Source: Actinomycetes bacterium (GTDB taxonomy: Bacteria; Actinomycetota; Actinomycetes; Propionibacteriales; Propionibacteriaceae). From it: a stretch of DNA of 44,159 nt. The notes below the pieces were generated by a model. That model saw only the letters and a list, made by a program, of their open reading frames with translations, made no database searches and had not been told where the DNA came from. The position numbers and the translations under genes are program-made. Below, piece by piece: positions 22,334 to 30,054 of the stretch; within the stretch, counting starts at the first letter, position 1, and each line of letters starts with the position of its first letter. Location: the NCBI GenBank assembly GCA_023436925.1, contig JAEZHJ010000143.1, positions 1 through 44,159 of the forward strand, in the 5' to 3' direction.

Positions 22334-24055
22334 GTGATTCCGGCTCCTGCCCAACCCAGCTTCGACGACCTCTCCCCCGCCCTGTCCCAGGTCACGTTCT
22401 GCGTCGTGGACCTGGAAACCACCGGCAGCGGACCCGAGGCGACGATCACCGAGTTCGGGGCGGTCAAGGTGTGCGGCGGCCAGGTGCTCGGCGAGTTCCA
22501 GACGCTGGTGAACCCGGAGACGAAGATCCCCGCGCTGATCGCCGTCCTGACCGGGATCACCGACTCGATGGTGGCCGGCGCCCCCCGCCTGGGCGAGGTG
22601 ATGCCGAGCTGGCTGGAGTTCTCCCGCGACTGCGTGCTGGTGGCGCACAACGCCGCCTTCGACATCGGCTTCCTGAAGCGGGCCTGCCAGGCCCACGGCT
22701 ACCCGTGGCCGTCCCCGGAGGTGGTCGACACGGTCGGGCTGGCGCGCAGCGTCCTGCTGCGCGACGAGGTGCCCAATGTCCGGCTGTCCACCCTCGCCCG
22801 GCTGGTGCAGTCCTCCCACGAGGCCAACCACCGGGCGCTGTCGGACGCCCGGGTCACCGTCGACGTCCTGCACTACCTGCTGGAACGGGTCGGCAACCTG
22901 GGCGTGACCACGCTGGCCGACCTGCTGGAGTGCACCCGGCGGGTCTCCCCCGAACGGCGCGCCAAGCGCACCCTGGCCAGCGGCGTGCCCGCGGCACCGG
23001 GGATCTACCAGTTCGTCGCCGACCTGCCCGACGCCGCCGGCGTGGTGCGGCGGCAGGTGCTCTACGTCGGAAAGAGCCGCAACCTGCGCAACCGGGTGCG
23101 CAGCTACTTCACCGCCGCCGAGACCAGGCCGCGGATCGACGAGATGGTGCGGATCGCCACCGGGGTGGAGACCACGGTGTGCCGTACCGACCTGGAGGCT
23201 GAGGTCCTGGAGCTCCGCCTGATCGCCGCCCACTCCCCTCGGTACAACCGGCGCTCCAAATTCCCCGAGCGCCAGCACTGGGTCAAGGTCACCCGAGAAC
23301 CCTTCCCACGGCTGTCGATAGTCCGCAAGGTCGCCGGCGACGGCGCCACCTACTTCGGGCCCTTCCACCGGCGCAGCACCGCCGAGGAGACCGTCGCGGT
23401 GCTACACGACGCCTACCCGATCCGGCAGTGCACCGCCCGGCTGTCACCGCGCACGCCCAGCCCGGCCTGCATGCTGGGCGAACTGGGACGCTGCAGCGCG
23501 CCCTGCCAGCTCGCCATCAGCCAGCCGGACTACGCCGCGCTGACCGACCAGGTCCGTTCGGCGCTGAACCTCGACGTCCGGCCCGTCCTGGCCGCCGTCC
23601 GGCCGCGGCTGCAGGCGCTGGTCCAGCAACTGCGCTACGAGGAGGCCAACGTGCTCACCGCACGGCTGCGCGGCTTCCTGGCCGCGACCGTCCGCCACCA
23701 CCGGCTGGCGAGCCTGGCCGGCTGCTCCCAGATCGTCGCCGCCCGCCGGGTGGGCGCCAACTGGGAGATCCATGTGGTGCGCTACGGCCGGCTGGCCGCG
23801 GCGGCGGTGGCGCACCCCGGCGAGGTCCCCCAGCAGGTGGCCAGGGATGCGGTGGCGACCGCCGAGACCGTCCTCCCCGGGATCGGCCCGGCCGGCTCGG
23901 CGCTGGTCGAGGAGACCGAGCGGGTGGCCGCCTGGCTGGAACAACCCGGCGTCCGGCTGATCGAGATCGAGGGCACCTGGAGCTGGCCGGTGCACTGCGG
24001 CCTGGCTGAGGGCCAACTCGGCGAACTGGCCCTGGGTGAACTCCGCGCCGGCTGA
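22334..24055 (+). CDS. DEDDh exonuclease fused to GIY-YIG/UvrC-like module
   Basis: The product is a 573-residue fusion. Residues 20-185 are a DnaQ-like 3'-5' exonuclease with all DEDDh residues: Asp26, Glu28 (VVDLETTG), Asp110 (HNAAFDIGFL), His166 and Asp171 (HRALSDAR). Residues about 215-300 are a GIY-YIG nuclease (GIYQFV at 223; LYVGKSRNLRNRVRSYF at 243). Next come four cysteines, C366-x12-C379-x7-C387-x3-C391, in the spacing of the UvrC Fe-S/cysteine motif, then a C-terminal region without UvrC's second nuclease domain. A DNA repair or proofreading role is likely; it corresponds to the M. tuberculosis Rv2191 architecture. The start is GTG 22334, possibly leaderless. Confidence 0.85.
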   Translation: MIPAPAQPSFDDLSPALSQVTFCVVDLETTGSGPEATITEFGAVKVCGGQVLGEFQTLVNPETKIPALIAVLTGITDSMVAGAPRLGEVMPSWLEFSRDCVLVAHNAAFDIGFLKRACQAHGYPWPSPEVVDTVGLARSVLLRDEVPNVRLSTLARLVQSSHEANHRALSDARVTVDVLHYLLERVGNLGVTTLADLLECTRRVSPERRAKRTLASGVPAAPGIYQFVADLPDAAGVVRRQVLYVGKSRNLRNRVRSYFTAAETRPRIDEMVRIATGVETTVCRTDLEAEVLELRLIAAHSPRYNRRSKFPERQHWVKVTREPFPRLSIVRKVAGDGATYFGPFHRRSTAEETVAVLHDAYPIRQCTARLSPRTPSPACMLGELGRCSAPCQLAISQPDYAALTDQVRSALNLDVRPVLAAVRPRLQALVQQLRYEEANVLTARLRGFLAATVRHHRLASLAGCSQIVAARRVGANWEIHVVRYGRLAAAAVAHPGEVPQQVARDAVATAETVLPGIGPAGSALVEETERVAAWLEQPGVRLIEIEGTWSWPVHCGLAEGQLGELALGELRAG

Positions 24056-24074
24056 ACCGTCCGGCCGCGCCGCA

Positions 24075-24080
24075 TAGGAT
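24075..24080 (+). promoter_or_regulatory. Candidate -10 of leaderless mRNA
   Basis: TAGGAT lies 6 bases before ATG 24087; a weak CTGAAC is 17 bases further upstream. Confidence 0.5.
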
Positions 24081-24086
24081 GCCGCC

Positions 24087-24365
24087 ATGATCACCGCGCT
24101 CGTGTTCGTCAAGGCCGAAACCGCCCGCATCCCCGAGGTGGCCCAGCAGATCGCCGACATCCCGGCGGTGTCCGAGGTCTACTCGGTGACCGGCACCATC
24201 GACCTGATCGCACTGGTCCGGGTCCGGACGATGGACGATGTGGCCGCCACGATCGCCGACCAGCTCAACAAGGTGCCCGGGGTGCTCGAGACCGAGACCC
24301 ACGTCGCCTTCCGGACCTACTCCACCATCGACCTGGAGGCGGCCTTCTCCCTCGGCGACAGCTGA
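24087..24365 (+). CDS. Stand-alone Lrp/AsnC ligand-binding (RAM) domain protein
   Basis: This 92-residue protein, MITALVFVKAETARIPEVAQ onward, is the alpha-beta RAM domain of Lrp/AsnC regulators (VSEVYSVTGTIDLIALVRV, FRTYSTIDLEAAF) without a DNA-binding helix-turn-helix. Such proteins bind amino acids or similar ligands and may hetero-oligomerise with full-length Lrp proteins. The ligand is unknown. It is followed by a hairpin terminator and a convergent cyclophilin gene. Confidence 0.85.
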   Translation: MITALVFVKAETARIPEVAQQIADIPAVSEVYSVTGTIDLIALVRVRTMDDVAATIADQLNKVPGVLETETHVAFRTYSTIDLEAAFSLGDS

Positions 24366-24383
24366 GCCCGCCGGACAGGCCAC

Positions 24384-24411
24384 GGGCCCGGCCGAAGCCT
24401 CGGCCGGACCC
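24384..24411. terminator. Bidirectional terminator hairpin
   Basis: GGG-C-CCGGCCGA, loop AGCC, TCGGCCGG-A-CCC: an 11-pair stem with one internal mismatch between two convergent genes. Confidence 0.65.
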
Positions 24412-24423
24412 ACAGCACAGTTG

Positions 24424-24939
24424 TTACTCGGTGACGGTGACCGAGTTGATCACGACCGGCTCCACCGGGCGGTCCATCCGTCCGGTCGGCACGGCGGCGA
24501 TCTCGTCGACCACACGCTGGGAGGCCTCGTCCAGCACCTCGCCGAAGATCGTGTGACGCCGGTTCAGGTGCGGTGTCGGCACGACGGTGATGAAGAACTG
24601 CGAACCGTTGGTCCCCGGGCCCGCATTCGCCATCGCGAGCAGGTAGGGACGGTTGAACACCAGTTCGGGGTGGATCTCGTCGCCGAACTTGTAGCCGGGG
24701 CCGCCGGTGCCGTTACCGAGCGGGTCGCCGCCCTGGATCATGAAGCCGTCGATGACCCGGTGGAAGACGAGTCCGTCGTAGAAGTTGCCGGTGGTCGGCT
24801 CGCCCGTGCTCGGGTCGATGTACTCCTTGGTTCCGGTCGCCAGGCCGACGAAGTTCGCCACGGTCTTGGGGGCATGGTCGGGGAACAGGGTAATCACGAT
24901 GTCGCCGTGATTGGTATGCAGGGTTGCGGTCTGGGCCAC
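24424..24939 (-). CDS. Cyclophilin-type peptidyl-prolyl cis-trans isomerase
   Basis: The 171-residue single-domain cyclophilin contains the active-site block FHRVIDGFMIQGGDP (Arg catalytic), GYKFGDEIHPEL, LAMANAGPGTNGSQFFIT and HTIFGEVLDE. It speeds proline isomerisation during folding. No signal peptide is present, so it is cytoplasmic. GTG 24939 follows AAAGGAC. The size and insertions match the common actinobacterial PpiA type. It is divergent from the long helical-protein gene over 122 bases. Confidence 0.93.
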   Translation of the reverse strand: MAQTATLHTNHGDIVITLFPDHAPKTVANFVGLATGTKEYIDPSTGEPTTGNFYDGLVFHRVIDGFMIQGGDPLGNGTGGPGYKFGDEIHPELVFNRPYLLAMANAGPGTNGSQFFITVVPTPHLNRRHTIFGEVLDEASQRVVDEIAAVPTGRMDRPVEPVVINSVTVTE

Positions 24940-25061
24940 GGGGGCGTCCTTTCGTCGGTGTCGTCCCTATCCTCCCAGATTCCCTACCCCCGCTCGGTGT
25001 CCGCCGAGTACGGTTGGGACTGCGTGGACGCACGTCACCGAGTCGGAAAACCGGAGGAAGC

Positions 25062-26210
25062 ATGGCCCGCAGCAAGTTCGTGAACACCGTTGAGGACACC
25101 ACCCAGGTCGCTGCCCGGAAGGCCTCCGACGCGATAGTTGAGGCCGCGGAACGACTCGCCCCACTGATCGACCAGGCCGGGGACTACCTGGGCCCGCTCA
25201 CCGAGGAGGCCCGGCGGCTGTCGGCCGAGCTGGCCACGGACGCCTACTCCCGGGTCAAGCCCGTCCTGCGCGACGCCCAGATCCGCGGCGCCCGGATGGC
25301 CTCCGGAGCGCTCGGCAAGGTCCAGCCGGTGATCGATGACGCGCTGCACTCGGTCCCGCCCGCGGTCGACCACGCCGTGGGTACCGTCCGCCCCGTGGTG
25401 GACGACGTGCTGGGCCGGATCCCGCCGATCGTGGAGGGCGCGCGCTCCAAGGTGCAGGACGACGTCCTGCCGCGGGTGGCGGGCGCACTGCGCGACGCCG
25501 CCGCCCAGCCGCTGGCCGCCGAGGCTGCCGCCAAGCTCGCCCTGGCGACCGCCGTGGTCTCCAAGGAGATGCGCAAGGCCGAGAAGGCCTCCCGCCGCAA
25601 GGCCCGCCGCTGGCCGGGTGTGCTGGGCAAGCTGCTGCTCGCCGGCGCGCTGGCCGCCGGGGTGACGGTGGCGATCCGCAAGCTGCTCGCCCCGCCGTCG
25701 GAGGGCTGGCACGCGCACTCCCCCGCCGACGCCTACGTCGCCGACCCGATCGGCGAGCCCAGCCCGGCCGAGGCTGCTGCCGACCGCGTCGAGCAGGCCG
25801 CCGAGGCCGTCTCGGAGGCGACCCGGATGGGCGCCGAGCGGGTCAGCGAGGCCGCCGGCGCCACCGCGGAGTGGGTGGAGGACCGGGCCGAGGACGTGGC
25901 CGAGGCCGTCGAGGACGCGGCGGCACGGGCCGACGACGCCGCCGCGGAAGCAGCCGAGGAGTTGGCCGAGGAGACCGATGAGGTCACCGGCGACGCGGGA
26001 GACGATGCCGCCCCTTTCGCGGGTAGCCCCTTCGGAGAGGAGTCCTTCGTGGGCTCCGAACCGCCGGAGGGGTTCGTGGTGAAGGCCAACACCCGCACCC
26101 GCAAGTACCGGGCTCCCGGTACCGCCGGGTACGACAAGGCGGTCGCCGACGTCTGGTTCACCAGCGCCGAGGCCGCCCGGTCGGCAGGTTTCGTCCAGGC
26201 CCAGCGCTGA
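25062..26210 (+). CDS. Long helical protein with C-terminal 'sunset'-like motif
   Basis: The 382-residue protein has three parts. Residues 1-190 are amphipathic helices with 11-residue-like repeats (KVQPVIDDALHSVPPAVDHA and similar), reminiscent of apolipoprotein-like or LEA-like coils. A hydrophobic segment LGKLLLAGALAAGVTVAI follows near 190-208. Next is a very acidic Ala/Glu coil (VEDRAEDVAEAVEDAAARAD). The C-terminus (about 340-382) reads VKANTRTRKYRAPGTAGYD, then VADVWFTSAEAARSAGF, like the small sunset domain seen on other actinobacterial proteins. GGAGGA precedes ATG 25062. The function is unknown; a membrane- or envelope-associated scaffold is a guess. Confidence 0.7.
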   Translation: MARSKFVNTVEDTTQVAARKASDAIVEAAERLAPLIDQAGDYLGPLTEEARRLSAELATDAYSRVKPVLRDAQIRGARMASGALGKVQPVIDDALHSVPPAVDHAVGTVRPVVDDVLGRIPPIVEGARSKVQDDVLPRVAGALRDAAAQPLAAEAAAKLALATAVVSKEMRKAEKASRRKARRWPGVLGKLLLAGALAAGVTVAIRKLLAPPSEGWHAHSPADAYVADPIGEPSPAEAAADRVEQAAEAVSEATRMGAERVSEAAGATAEWVEDRAEDVAEAVEDAAARADDAAAEAAEELAEETDEVTGDAGDDAAPFAGSPFGEESFVGSEPPEGFVVKANTRTRKYRAPGTAGYDKAVADVWFTSAEAARSAGFVQAQR

Positions 26211-26244
26211 GGCAGCGGGCCGTCCGCCACAGCTGGTCGCACAT

Positions 26245-26282
26245 CTCGCGGCCGTCGGTTGTCACAAACCGGCGGCCGCGAG
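26245..26282. terminator. 16-bp inverted repeat, terminator or operator
   Basis: CTCGCGGCCGTCGGTT (26245-26260), loop GTCACA, AACCGGCGGCCGCGAG (26267-26282): 16 pairs with one G-U. It starts 35 bases after the upstream stop, is followed by GGCTTTCT, and ends 33 bases before the HTH gene. Terminator is the simpler reading. Confidence 0.65.
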
Positions 26283-26315
26283 GGCTTTCTCGGGTAGCCG
26301 ACCCGGGAGGCACAC

Positions 26316-26780
26316 ATGACACTCGCTCACGACACCGGCGCCTGGGTGCTCGCCGCACCGTTCCGCGCCCACCTGCGCCAGGTCCAGGCCGCCAGCGGCC
26401 TGCCGTGGCCGGTGCTCGCACTGGCCGCCGGGGTCTCCCCGGCGCTGGTGCGCCACCTCGTCTTCGGCCGGCAGGGACGGCTGCCGCACCGGATCTCTCC
26501 GGAGTCCGCCCGCCTCCTGCTCGGGCTGGACGAGCAGCGGCTGATCGACCTCGCCGCCCAGCCGGTCGCCGCCGGGGCCACCGCCGAACGGGTGCGGCGA
26601 CTGCTGGCGTCGGGCCGGGACCCGGCCGACCTGGCGGCCTGGTGCCGGATCAGCCGCAGTGACCTGGCGGCGCTGCCGCGGGCGGTGCGCTGCAGCCGGC
26701 TGCTGGCCCTGCTGGTACAGGCGGCCTGCCCGCCGGAACTCGCCGGCGACCAGGACGGCTCCGACGAGGCGGCCGCGTGA
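26316..26780 (+). CDS. Putative helix-turn-helix DNA-binding protein
   Basis: This 154-residue protein is rich in Leu, Ala and Arg. Residues about 28-70 (LPWPVLALAAGVSPALVRHL, then RISPESARLLLGL) look like a Cro/C1-type helix-turn-helix, ending in the R-I-x4-A-x-x-L signature seen in such proteins. A second similar element occurs at about 107-127 (RDPADLAAWCRISRSDLAAL). No ligand domain is visible. GGGAGG precedes ATG 26316. It lies directly after a 16-bp inverted repeat that could be its own operator. Targets are unknown. Confidence 0.6.
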   Translation: MTLAHDTGAWVLAAPFRAHLRQVQAASGLPWPVLALAAGVSPALVRHLVFGRQGRLPHRISPESARLLLGLDEQRLIDLAAQPVAAGATAERVRRLLASGRDPADLAAWCRISRSDLAALPRAVRCSRLLALLVQAACPPELAGDQDGSDEAAA

Positions 26781-26821
26781 GGCGATCAGCGATTCGCCGC
26801 CGCCGGCGACGAGCGCTGCCC

Positions 26822-26827
26822 TAGGCT
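26822..26827 (+). promoter_or_regulatory. Candidate -10 of leaderless mRNA
   Basis: TAGGCT is 7 bases before ATG 26835, the same hexamer and spacing as for idsA and the MBL-fold gene. Confidence 0.5.
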
Positions 26828-26834
26828 GCCGGCC

Positions 26835-27509
26835 ATGCCAGGCATCGGCATCGGGCTGGGGTTGCTGGCGGCCCTGGCCATGGCCTCGCTCACCGCGACG
26901 ATCCTGCGGCGCCTGCCGCCCCCGGTCGGGGAGCCTGACGCGCCGCCGTACGCGAGCCTCATCTCGGCCCGGCTGTTCGCCATCGTCGCGGTGTGCTGCA
27001 CGGCCGCCTTGGTGATCGCCGTCCTGCTCTCGCCGTGGCAGACCTGGCCGGTCTGGTTCGCGCTGGGCACGGTCGGCATCCTGCTCGCGGTGATCGACGC
27101 GCACACCGGCCTGCTGCCGCTGCGGCTGACCTGGGTCTTCGCCGGGTTGGTGGCGACCGGCGTGGTCACGGTCGCCGCGCTTCGGGCCGACGCCGCCGTG
27201 GTCGGAGTCGCCGTGCTGTGCGGGCTCGGCTCCTTCCTTCTGTTCTGGTTGCTGTGGGGCATCGGCCAGGGCCTCGGCTTCGGCGACGTCCGGGTCGCCG
27301 GGATCATCGGGTTCGCCGCCGGGGCGGTCGCACTGGAACTGGCGGTCTGGTCACTGCTGCTCGGCGGGCTGGCCGGGGTTGCGTGGGGCCTGGTCGCACG
27401 GTGGCGCCGGGGGGCCGACGGGCCGTTCCCCTACGGGCCGTCGCTGATGATGGGGCCGTTCCTCGCGCTGCTGGTCAAGGCAGGACTGGCCGCAGTCGGG
27501 GTGGTCTGA
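26835..27509 (+). CDS. Prepilin peptidase-like A24 aspartic protease (no methylase domain)
   Basis: The 224-residue membrane protein has about six hydrophobic helices. The two catalytic aspartates of the type IV prepilin peptidase family are present: AVIDAHTGLLP (Asp88) and GFGDVRVAG (Asp151, the GxGD motif). FPYGPSLMMGPF near the C-terminus is also typical. The Cys-rich N-terminal methyltransferase domain of PilD is absent, as in shorter CpaA/TadV-type enzymes. It would cleave class III signal peptides of pilins or competence pseudopilins at the membrane. No pilin or secretion ATPase gene is in view, so its substrate is elsewhere. Confidence 0.85.
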   Translation: MPGIGIGLGLLAALAMASLTATILRRLPPPVGEPDAPPYASLISARLFAIVAVCCTAALVIAVLLSPWQTWPVWFALGTVGILLAVIDAHTGLLPLRLTWVFAGLVATGVVTVAALRADAAVVGVAVLCGLGSFLLFWLLWGIGQGLGFGDVRVAGIIGFAAGAVALELAVWSLLLGGLAGVAWGLVARWRRGADGPFPYGPSLMMGPFLALLVKAGLAAVGVV

Positions 27510-27519
27510 GCCGCGCGGG

Positions 27520-28563
27520 TCAGCCGGCGGCGGACCGGCTGGTCTCCACCCAGCGGGCGAGCCGGTCGGTGGCGGCGCCGTTGTCGACCACCTCGGCGGC
27601 CCGGGCCAGGTGTCCGGCGAGCTGCTCGGCCACCGGGATCCCCGCCTGCGGGCCGGCGTGCGCCAGCATCGCCGCAGCCGCGTTCAGCAGCACGATGTCG
27701 CGGATCGGGCCGGGCTGCCCGGCCAGGACGTCGCGCACCACCTGCGCGTTGTGCGCCGGATCGCCGCCGACCAGGTCCTCCGGCTTCGAACGCGCCAGCC
27801 CGAGTTCGGCCGGGTCGAGGTCGGTCCGGGTCACCTCCCCGTCCCCGATCAGCCAGATCTGCGACCGGGTCGTGGTGGTCAGCTCGTCCAGGCCGTCACC
27901 GCCGTGGAAGGCGAGTCCGCGGTGGCCACGCGCGGCGATCACGCCCGCCACCCGCGGCGCCAGGTCGGGATTGGCCACCCCGACGGCCTGCGCCCGCGGC
28001 CGGGCCGGGTTGGCCAGCGGACCGAGGAAGTTGAAGGTGGTCTGGACGCCGAGCTCGCGTCGGGCGGCGCCGGCGTGCCGCAGCGACGGGTGGTAGAGCG
28101 GCGCGAACAGGAAGACGATTCCCACCTCGGCCAGCACGCCGGGCTGCGCGGCGGGCGGTACGTCGAGGACGACGCCGAGTTCCTCCAGGCAGTCGGCGGT
28201 GCCGCAGGCCGAGGACGCGGCGCGGTTACCGTGCTTGACCACCGGCACCCCGGCGGCCGCGGTGACGATCGCCGCCATGGTGGAGATGTTGACGGTGTTG
28301 GCCCGGTCACCACCGGAGCCGACGACGTCCACCGCCTCCCCGGGCAGGTCGACCACGGTGGCCCGGTCGAGCATCGCCTGCGCGAGGCCGGAGAGCTCCG
28401 CCACGGTCTCGCCCTTGGCGCGCAGCGCCACTGCGAAGCCGGCGATCTGGACCGGTGTGGCCTCCCCGGCCAGGATCTGGTCCATCGCCCAGCGGGCGGT
28501 GTCCGCGTCGAGGTCGGTCCCGGCGATCAGGCCGGTGAGCACATTCGGCCAGGTGTGCGCCAC
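27520..28563 (-). CDS. trpD: Anthranilate phosphoribosyltransferase
   Basis: The product is a 347-residue enzyme that transfers phosphoribose from PRPP to anthranilate in tryptophan synthesis. The PRPP loop is VVGSGGDRANTVNIST (GSGGD instead of the usual GTGGD). KHGNRAASSACGTADCLEELG, FLFAPLYHPSLRH, FNFLGPLANPARP and DELTTTT follow. GTG 28563 overlaps the stop of the upstream receiver gene in a TAGTG junction, suggesting reinitiation. It is separate from other trp genes, as in mycobacteria, where trpD also lies next to ctaE. The 10-base gap to the convergent prepilin peptidase gene holds no terminator. Confidence 0.92.
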   Translation of the reverse strand: MAHTWPNVLTGLIAGTDLDADTARWAMDQILAGEATPVQIAGFAVALRAKGETVAELSGLAQAMLDRATVVDLPGEAVDVVGSGGDRANTVNISTMAAIVTAAAGVPVVKHGNRAASSACGTADCLEELGVVLDVPPAAQPGVLAEVGIVFLFAPLYHPSLRHAGAARRELGVQTTFNFLGPLANPARPRAQAVGVANPDLAPRVAGVIAARGHRGLAFHGGDGLDELTTTTRSQIWLIGDGEVTRTDLDPAELGLARSKPEDLVGGDPAHNAQVVRDVLAGQPGPIRDIVLLNAAAAMLAHAGPQAGIPVAEQLAGHLARAAEVVDNGAATDRLARWVETSRSAAG

Positions 28564-28976
28564 TACTGGGCCTTCGCGGCCAATCGGGAGCGCAGCAACT
28601 CGGCGGCCGCGGCCGGGAGCCGGACCGGGTCGATCGGGTAGGAGCTGACCGCCTCGGCCTTGGACCAGGTCGCCAGCCAGGCGTCGGCCACCCGGGCCAC
28701 CAGCAGCAGCACCGGCGGGCAGTTGGCGATCTCGTCCTTGAGCTGGTGGGCCAGCCCCATCCCGCCGGCGGGCACCGCCTCGCCGTCCAGGATCACCAGG
28801 TCGATGTCTCCGGCGTCCATCGCCCACAGCACGGCCGGCTGGGTGGCGACCTCACGGATCTCGATCTCGGGCAGATCGGAGGCCAGCTTCGTCCCCAGCG
28901 CCAGCCGGACCTGTTCACGGACCGTCCGGTCGTCCGAGTAGAGCAGGACGTTCACTGGCTTGGTCTGGTCACTCAT
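28563..28976 (-). CDS. Degenerate response-regulator receiver protein
   Basis: This 137-residue single-domain protein has a CheY-like pattern: VNVLLYSDDRTVREQVRLAL (Asp15/Asp16), DIDLVILDGEA (Asp64 at the phosphoacceptor place) and PPVLLLVARVAD. The conserved Lys before the last strand's Pro is Tyr113 (SSYPIDP), and the Thr/Ser switch position appears to be Ala/Arg. No output domain is present. It may therefore be a phosphorylation-independent pseudo-receiver. It is sandwiched between the ctaG-like gene (ATGA overlap) and trpD (TAGTG overlap), so the three are co-translated. No histidine kinase is nearby. Confidence 0.7.
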   Translation of the reverse strand: MSDQTKPVNVLLYSDDRTVREQVRLALGTKLASDLPEIEIREVATQPAVLWAMDAGDIDLVILDGEAVPAGGMGLAHQLKDEIANCPPVLLLVARVADAWLATWSKAEAVSSYPIDPVRLPAAAAELLRSRLAAKAQ

Positions 28977-29971
28977 CGGTATTCCTCGTCTGCGGTGGCG
29001 CTCTGTGGCTGCTCGTCATGGTAACCGGTTCCGTCGGCCGTCACCGACCGGGCCGCCCGCTGCGCAGCCACCCGCTCCTCCCGGTCCAACTGCCGGTCGA
29101 TCCGGGCCGCCTCGCGACGCGACTCCTTCAGCCACTGGGCGAACAGCACCGCCATGATGACGCCCATCGTCAGGTCCCCGGTGGCCCACATGATCGCCCC
29201 GGCGATGTACTGGTCATCGATCGGGCTGGGCGGCCAGGCGCGCTCGAAGGCCACGTACCAGTCCTCCGCGATCAGCCGGGACGAGCCCATGATCGTCACG
29301 CCCAGGAACGCGGTGAACGGCATGGTGAGGAAGAACAGCAGGATCCGGATCGGGTAGGCGGGCCGGTTCGGCATCGGGTCGTTGCCCACCAGCGGCCAGA
29401 AGAACATGCACCCGATCGTGATCATGACGACGTGCAGCAGGTCGTGGCCCAGGTCGTTGTCCAGCGTGAACGGATACAGGTCGGTCATGTACAGCACGAA
29501 CGGCATGGCGATCATCAGTCCGGTGGCCAGCGGCGGGAAGAAGAGCACGCGGGCCGGCAGGGAGTGGAGGACGCGGGTCACCCGGCGCCGGCCGTCCTTG
29601 CCCAGGTTCCGCAGCAGCAGGGTGATCGGCGCCCCGACCGCGAGGAAGACCGGGGTGATCATCATCAGGATCATGTGCTGCACCATGTGGACGCTGAACA
29701 GCACAGTGTCATAGGCGCCCAGCGCGCTCATCCCCGCGATGGTGGCGGTCCCGATGCCGCCGACGCACCAGGCGAGGGTCCGCGATAGCGGCCAGTCGAT
29801 CCTGCGCCGCCGCAGCCGCACCACGCCCCACAGGTACAGGCCGAGACCGAGCGAGGCGGGGACCACGAACAGCCAGTCCCATTTCCATTCGGTGAGGAAT
29901 GTGAGCCAGGTCAGCGGCGGCGGCTGGTTCTGCGGATCGGCATGTAACAGAACCCACCCCACGTTGCCCAT
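28973..29971 (-). CDS. ctaG: Cytochrome c oxidase assembly protein (caa3_CtaG family)
   Basis: The 332-residue membrane protein has about seven helices. Typical signs are HMVQHMILMMITPVFLAVGAP, LYMTDLYPFTLDN and a His-containing helix DLLHVVMITIGCMFFWPLVG. It ends in a long polar cytoplasmic tail. This family assists copper insertion into cytochrome oxidase. It is divergent from ctaE over 83 bases. ATG 29971 is chosen because AATAAT lies 7 bases upstream; ATG 29980 is possible. It overlaps the next gene by ATGA. Confidence 0.83.
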   Translation of the reverse strand: MGNVGWVLLHADPQNQPPPLTWLTFLTEWKWDWLFVVPASLGLGLYLWGVVRLRRRRIDWPLSRTLAWCVGGIGTATIAGMSALGAYDTVLFSVHMVQHMILMMITPVFLAVGAPITLLLRNLGKDGRRRVTRVLHSLPARVLFFPPLATGLMIAMPFVLYMTDLYPFTLDNDLGHDLLHVVMITIGCMFFWPLVGNDPMPNRPAYPIRILLFFLTMPFTAFLGVTIMGSSRLIAEDWYVAFERAWPPSPIDDQYIAGAIMWATGDLTMGVIMAVLFAQWLKESRREAARIDRQLDREERVAAQRAARSVTADGTGYHDEQPQSATADEEYR

Positions 29972-29978
29972 GGCGCCC

Positions 29979-29984
29979 ATTATT
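29979..29984 (-). promoter_or_regulatory. Candidate -10 for the ctaG-like operon
   Basis: Minus-strand AATAAT matches the -10 consensus at 5 of 6 positions and is 7 bases from ATG 29971. It lies in the A/T-richer divergent region shared with ctaE. Confidence 0.35.
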
Positions 29985-30042
29985 GCCGCGTATGACGAGG
30001 CTTGCTTATGTCCGGGTGATGCAGGAAGACAGAGCCACGGGC

Positions 30043-30048
30043 CATACT
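30043..30048 (+). promoter_or_regulatory. Candidate -10 for ctaE
   Basis: CATACT is 6 bases before ATG 30055. The first base departs from TANNNT, so support is weaker than for the others. Confidence 0.35.
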
Positions 30049-30054
30049 GGGCCA

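Noticed and set aside
20185..22665. An 826-codon minus-strand open frame
   Set aside because: It overlaps the NlpC/P60 gene in another frame and is antisense to the lipoprotein gene; no recognisable domain.
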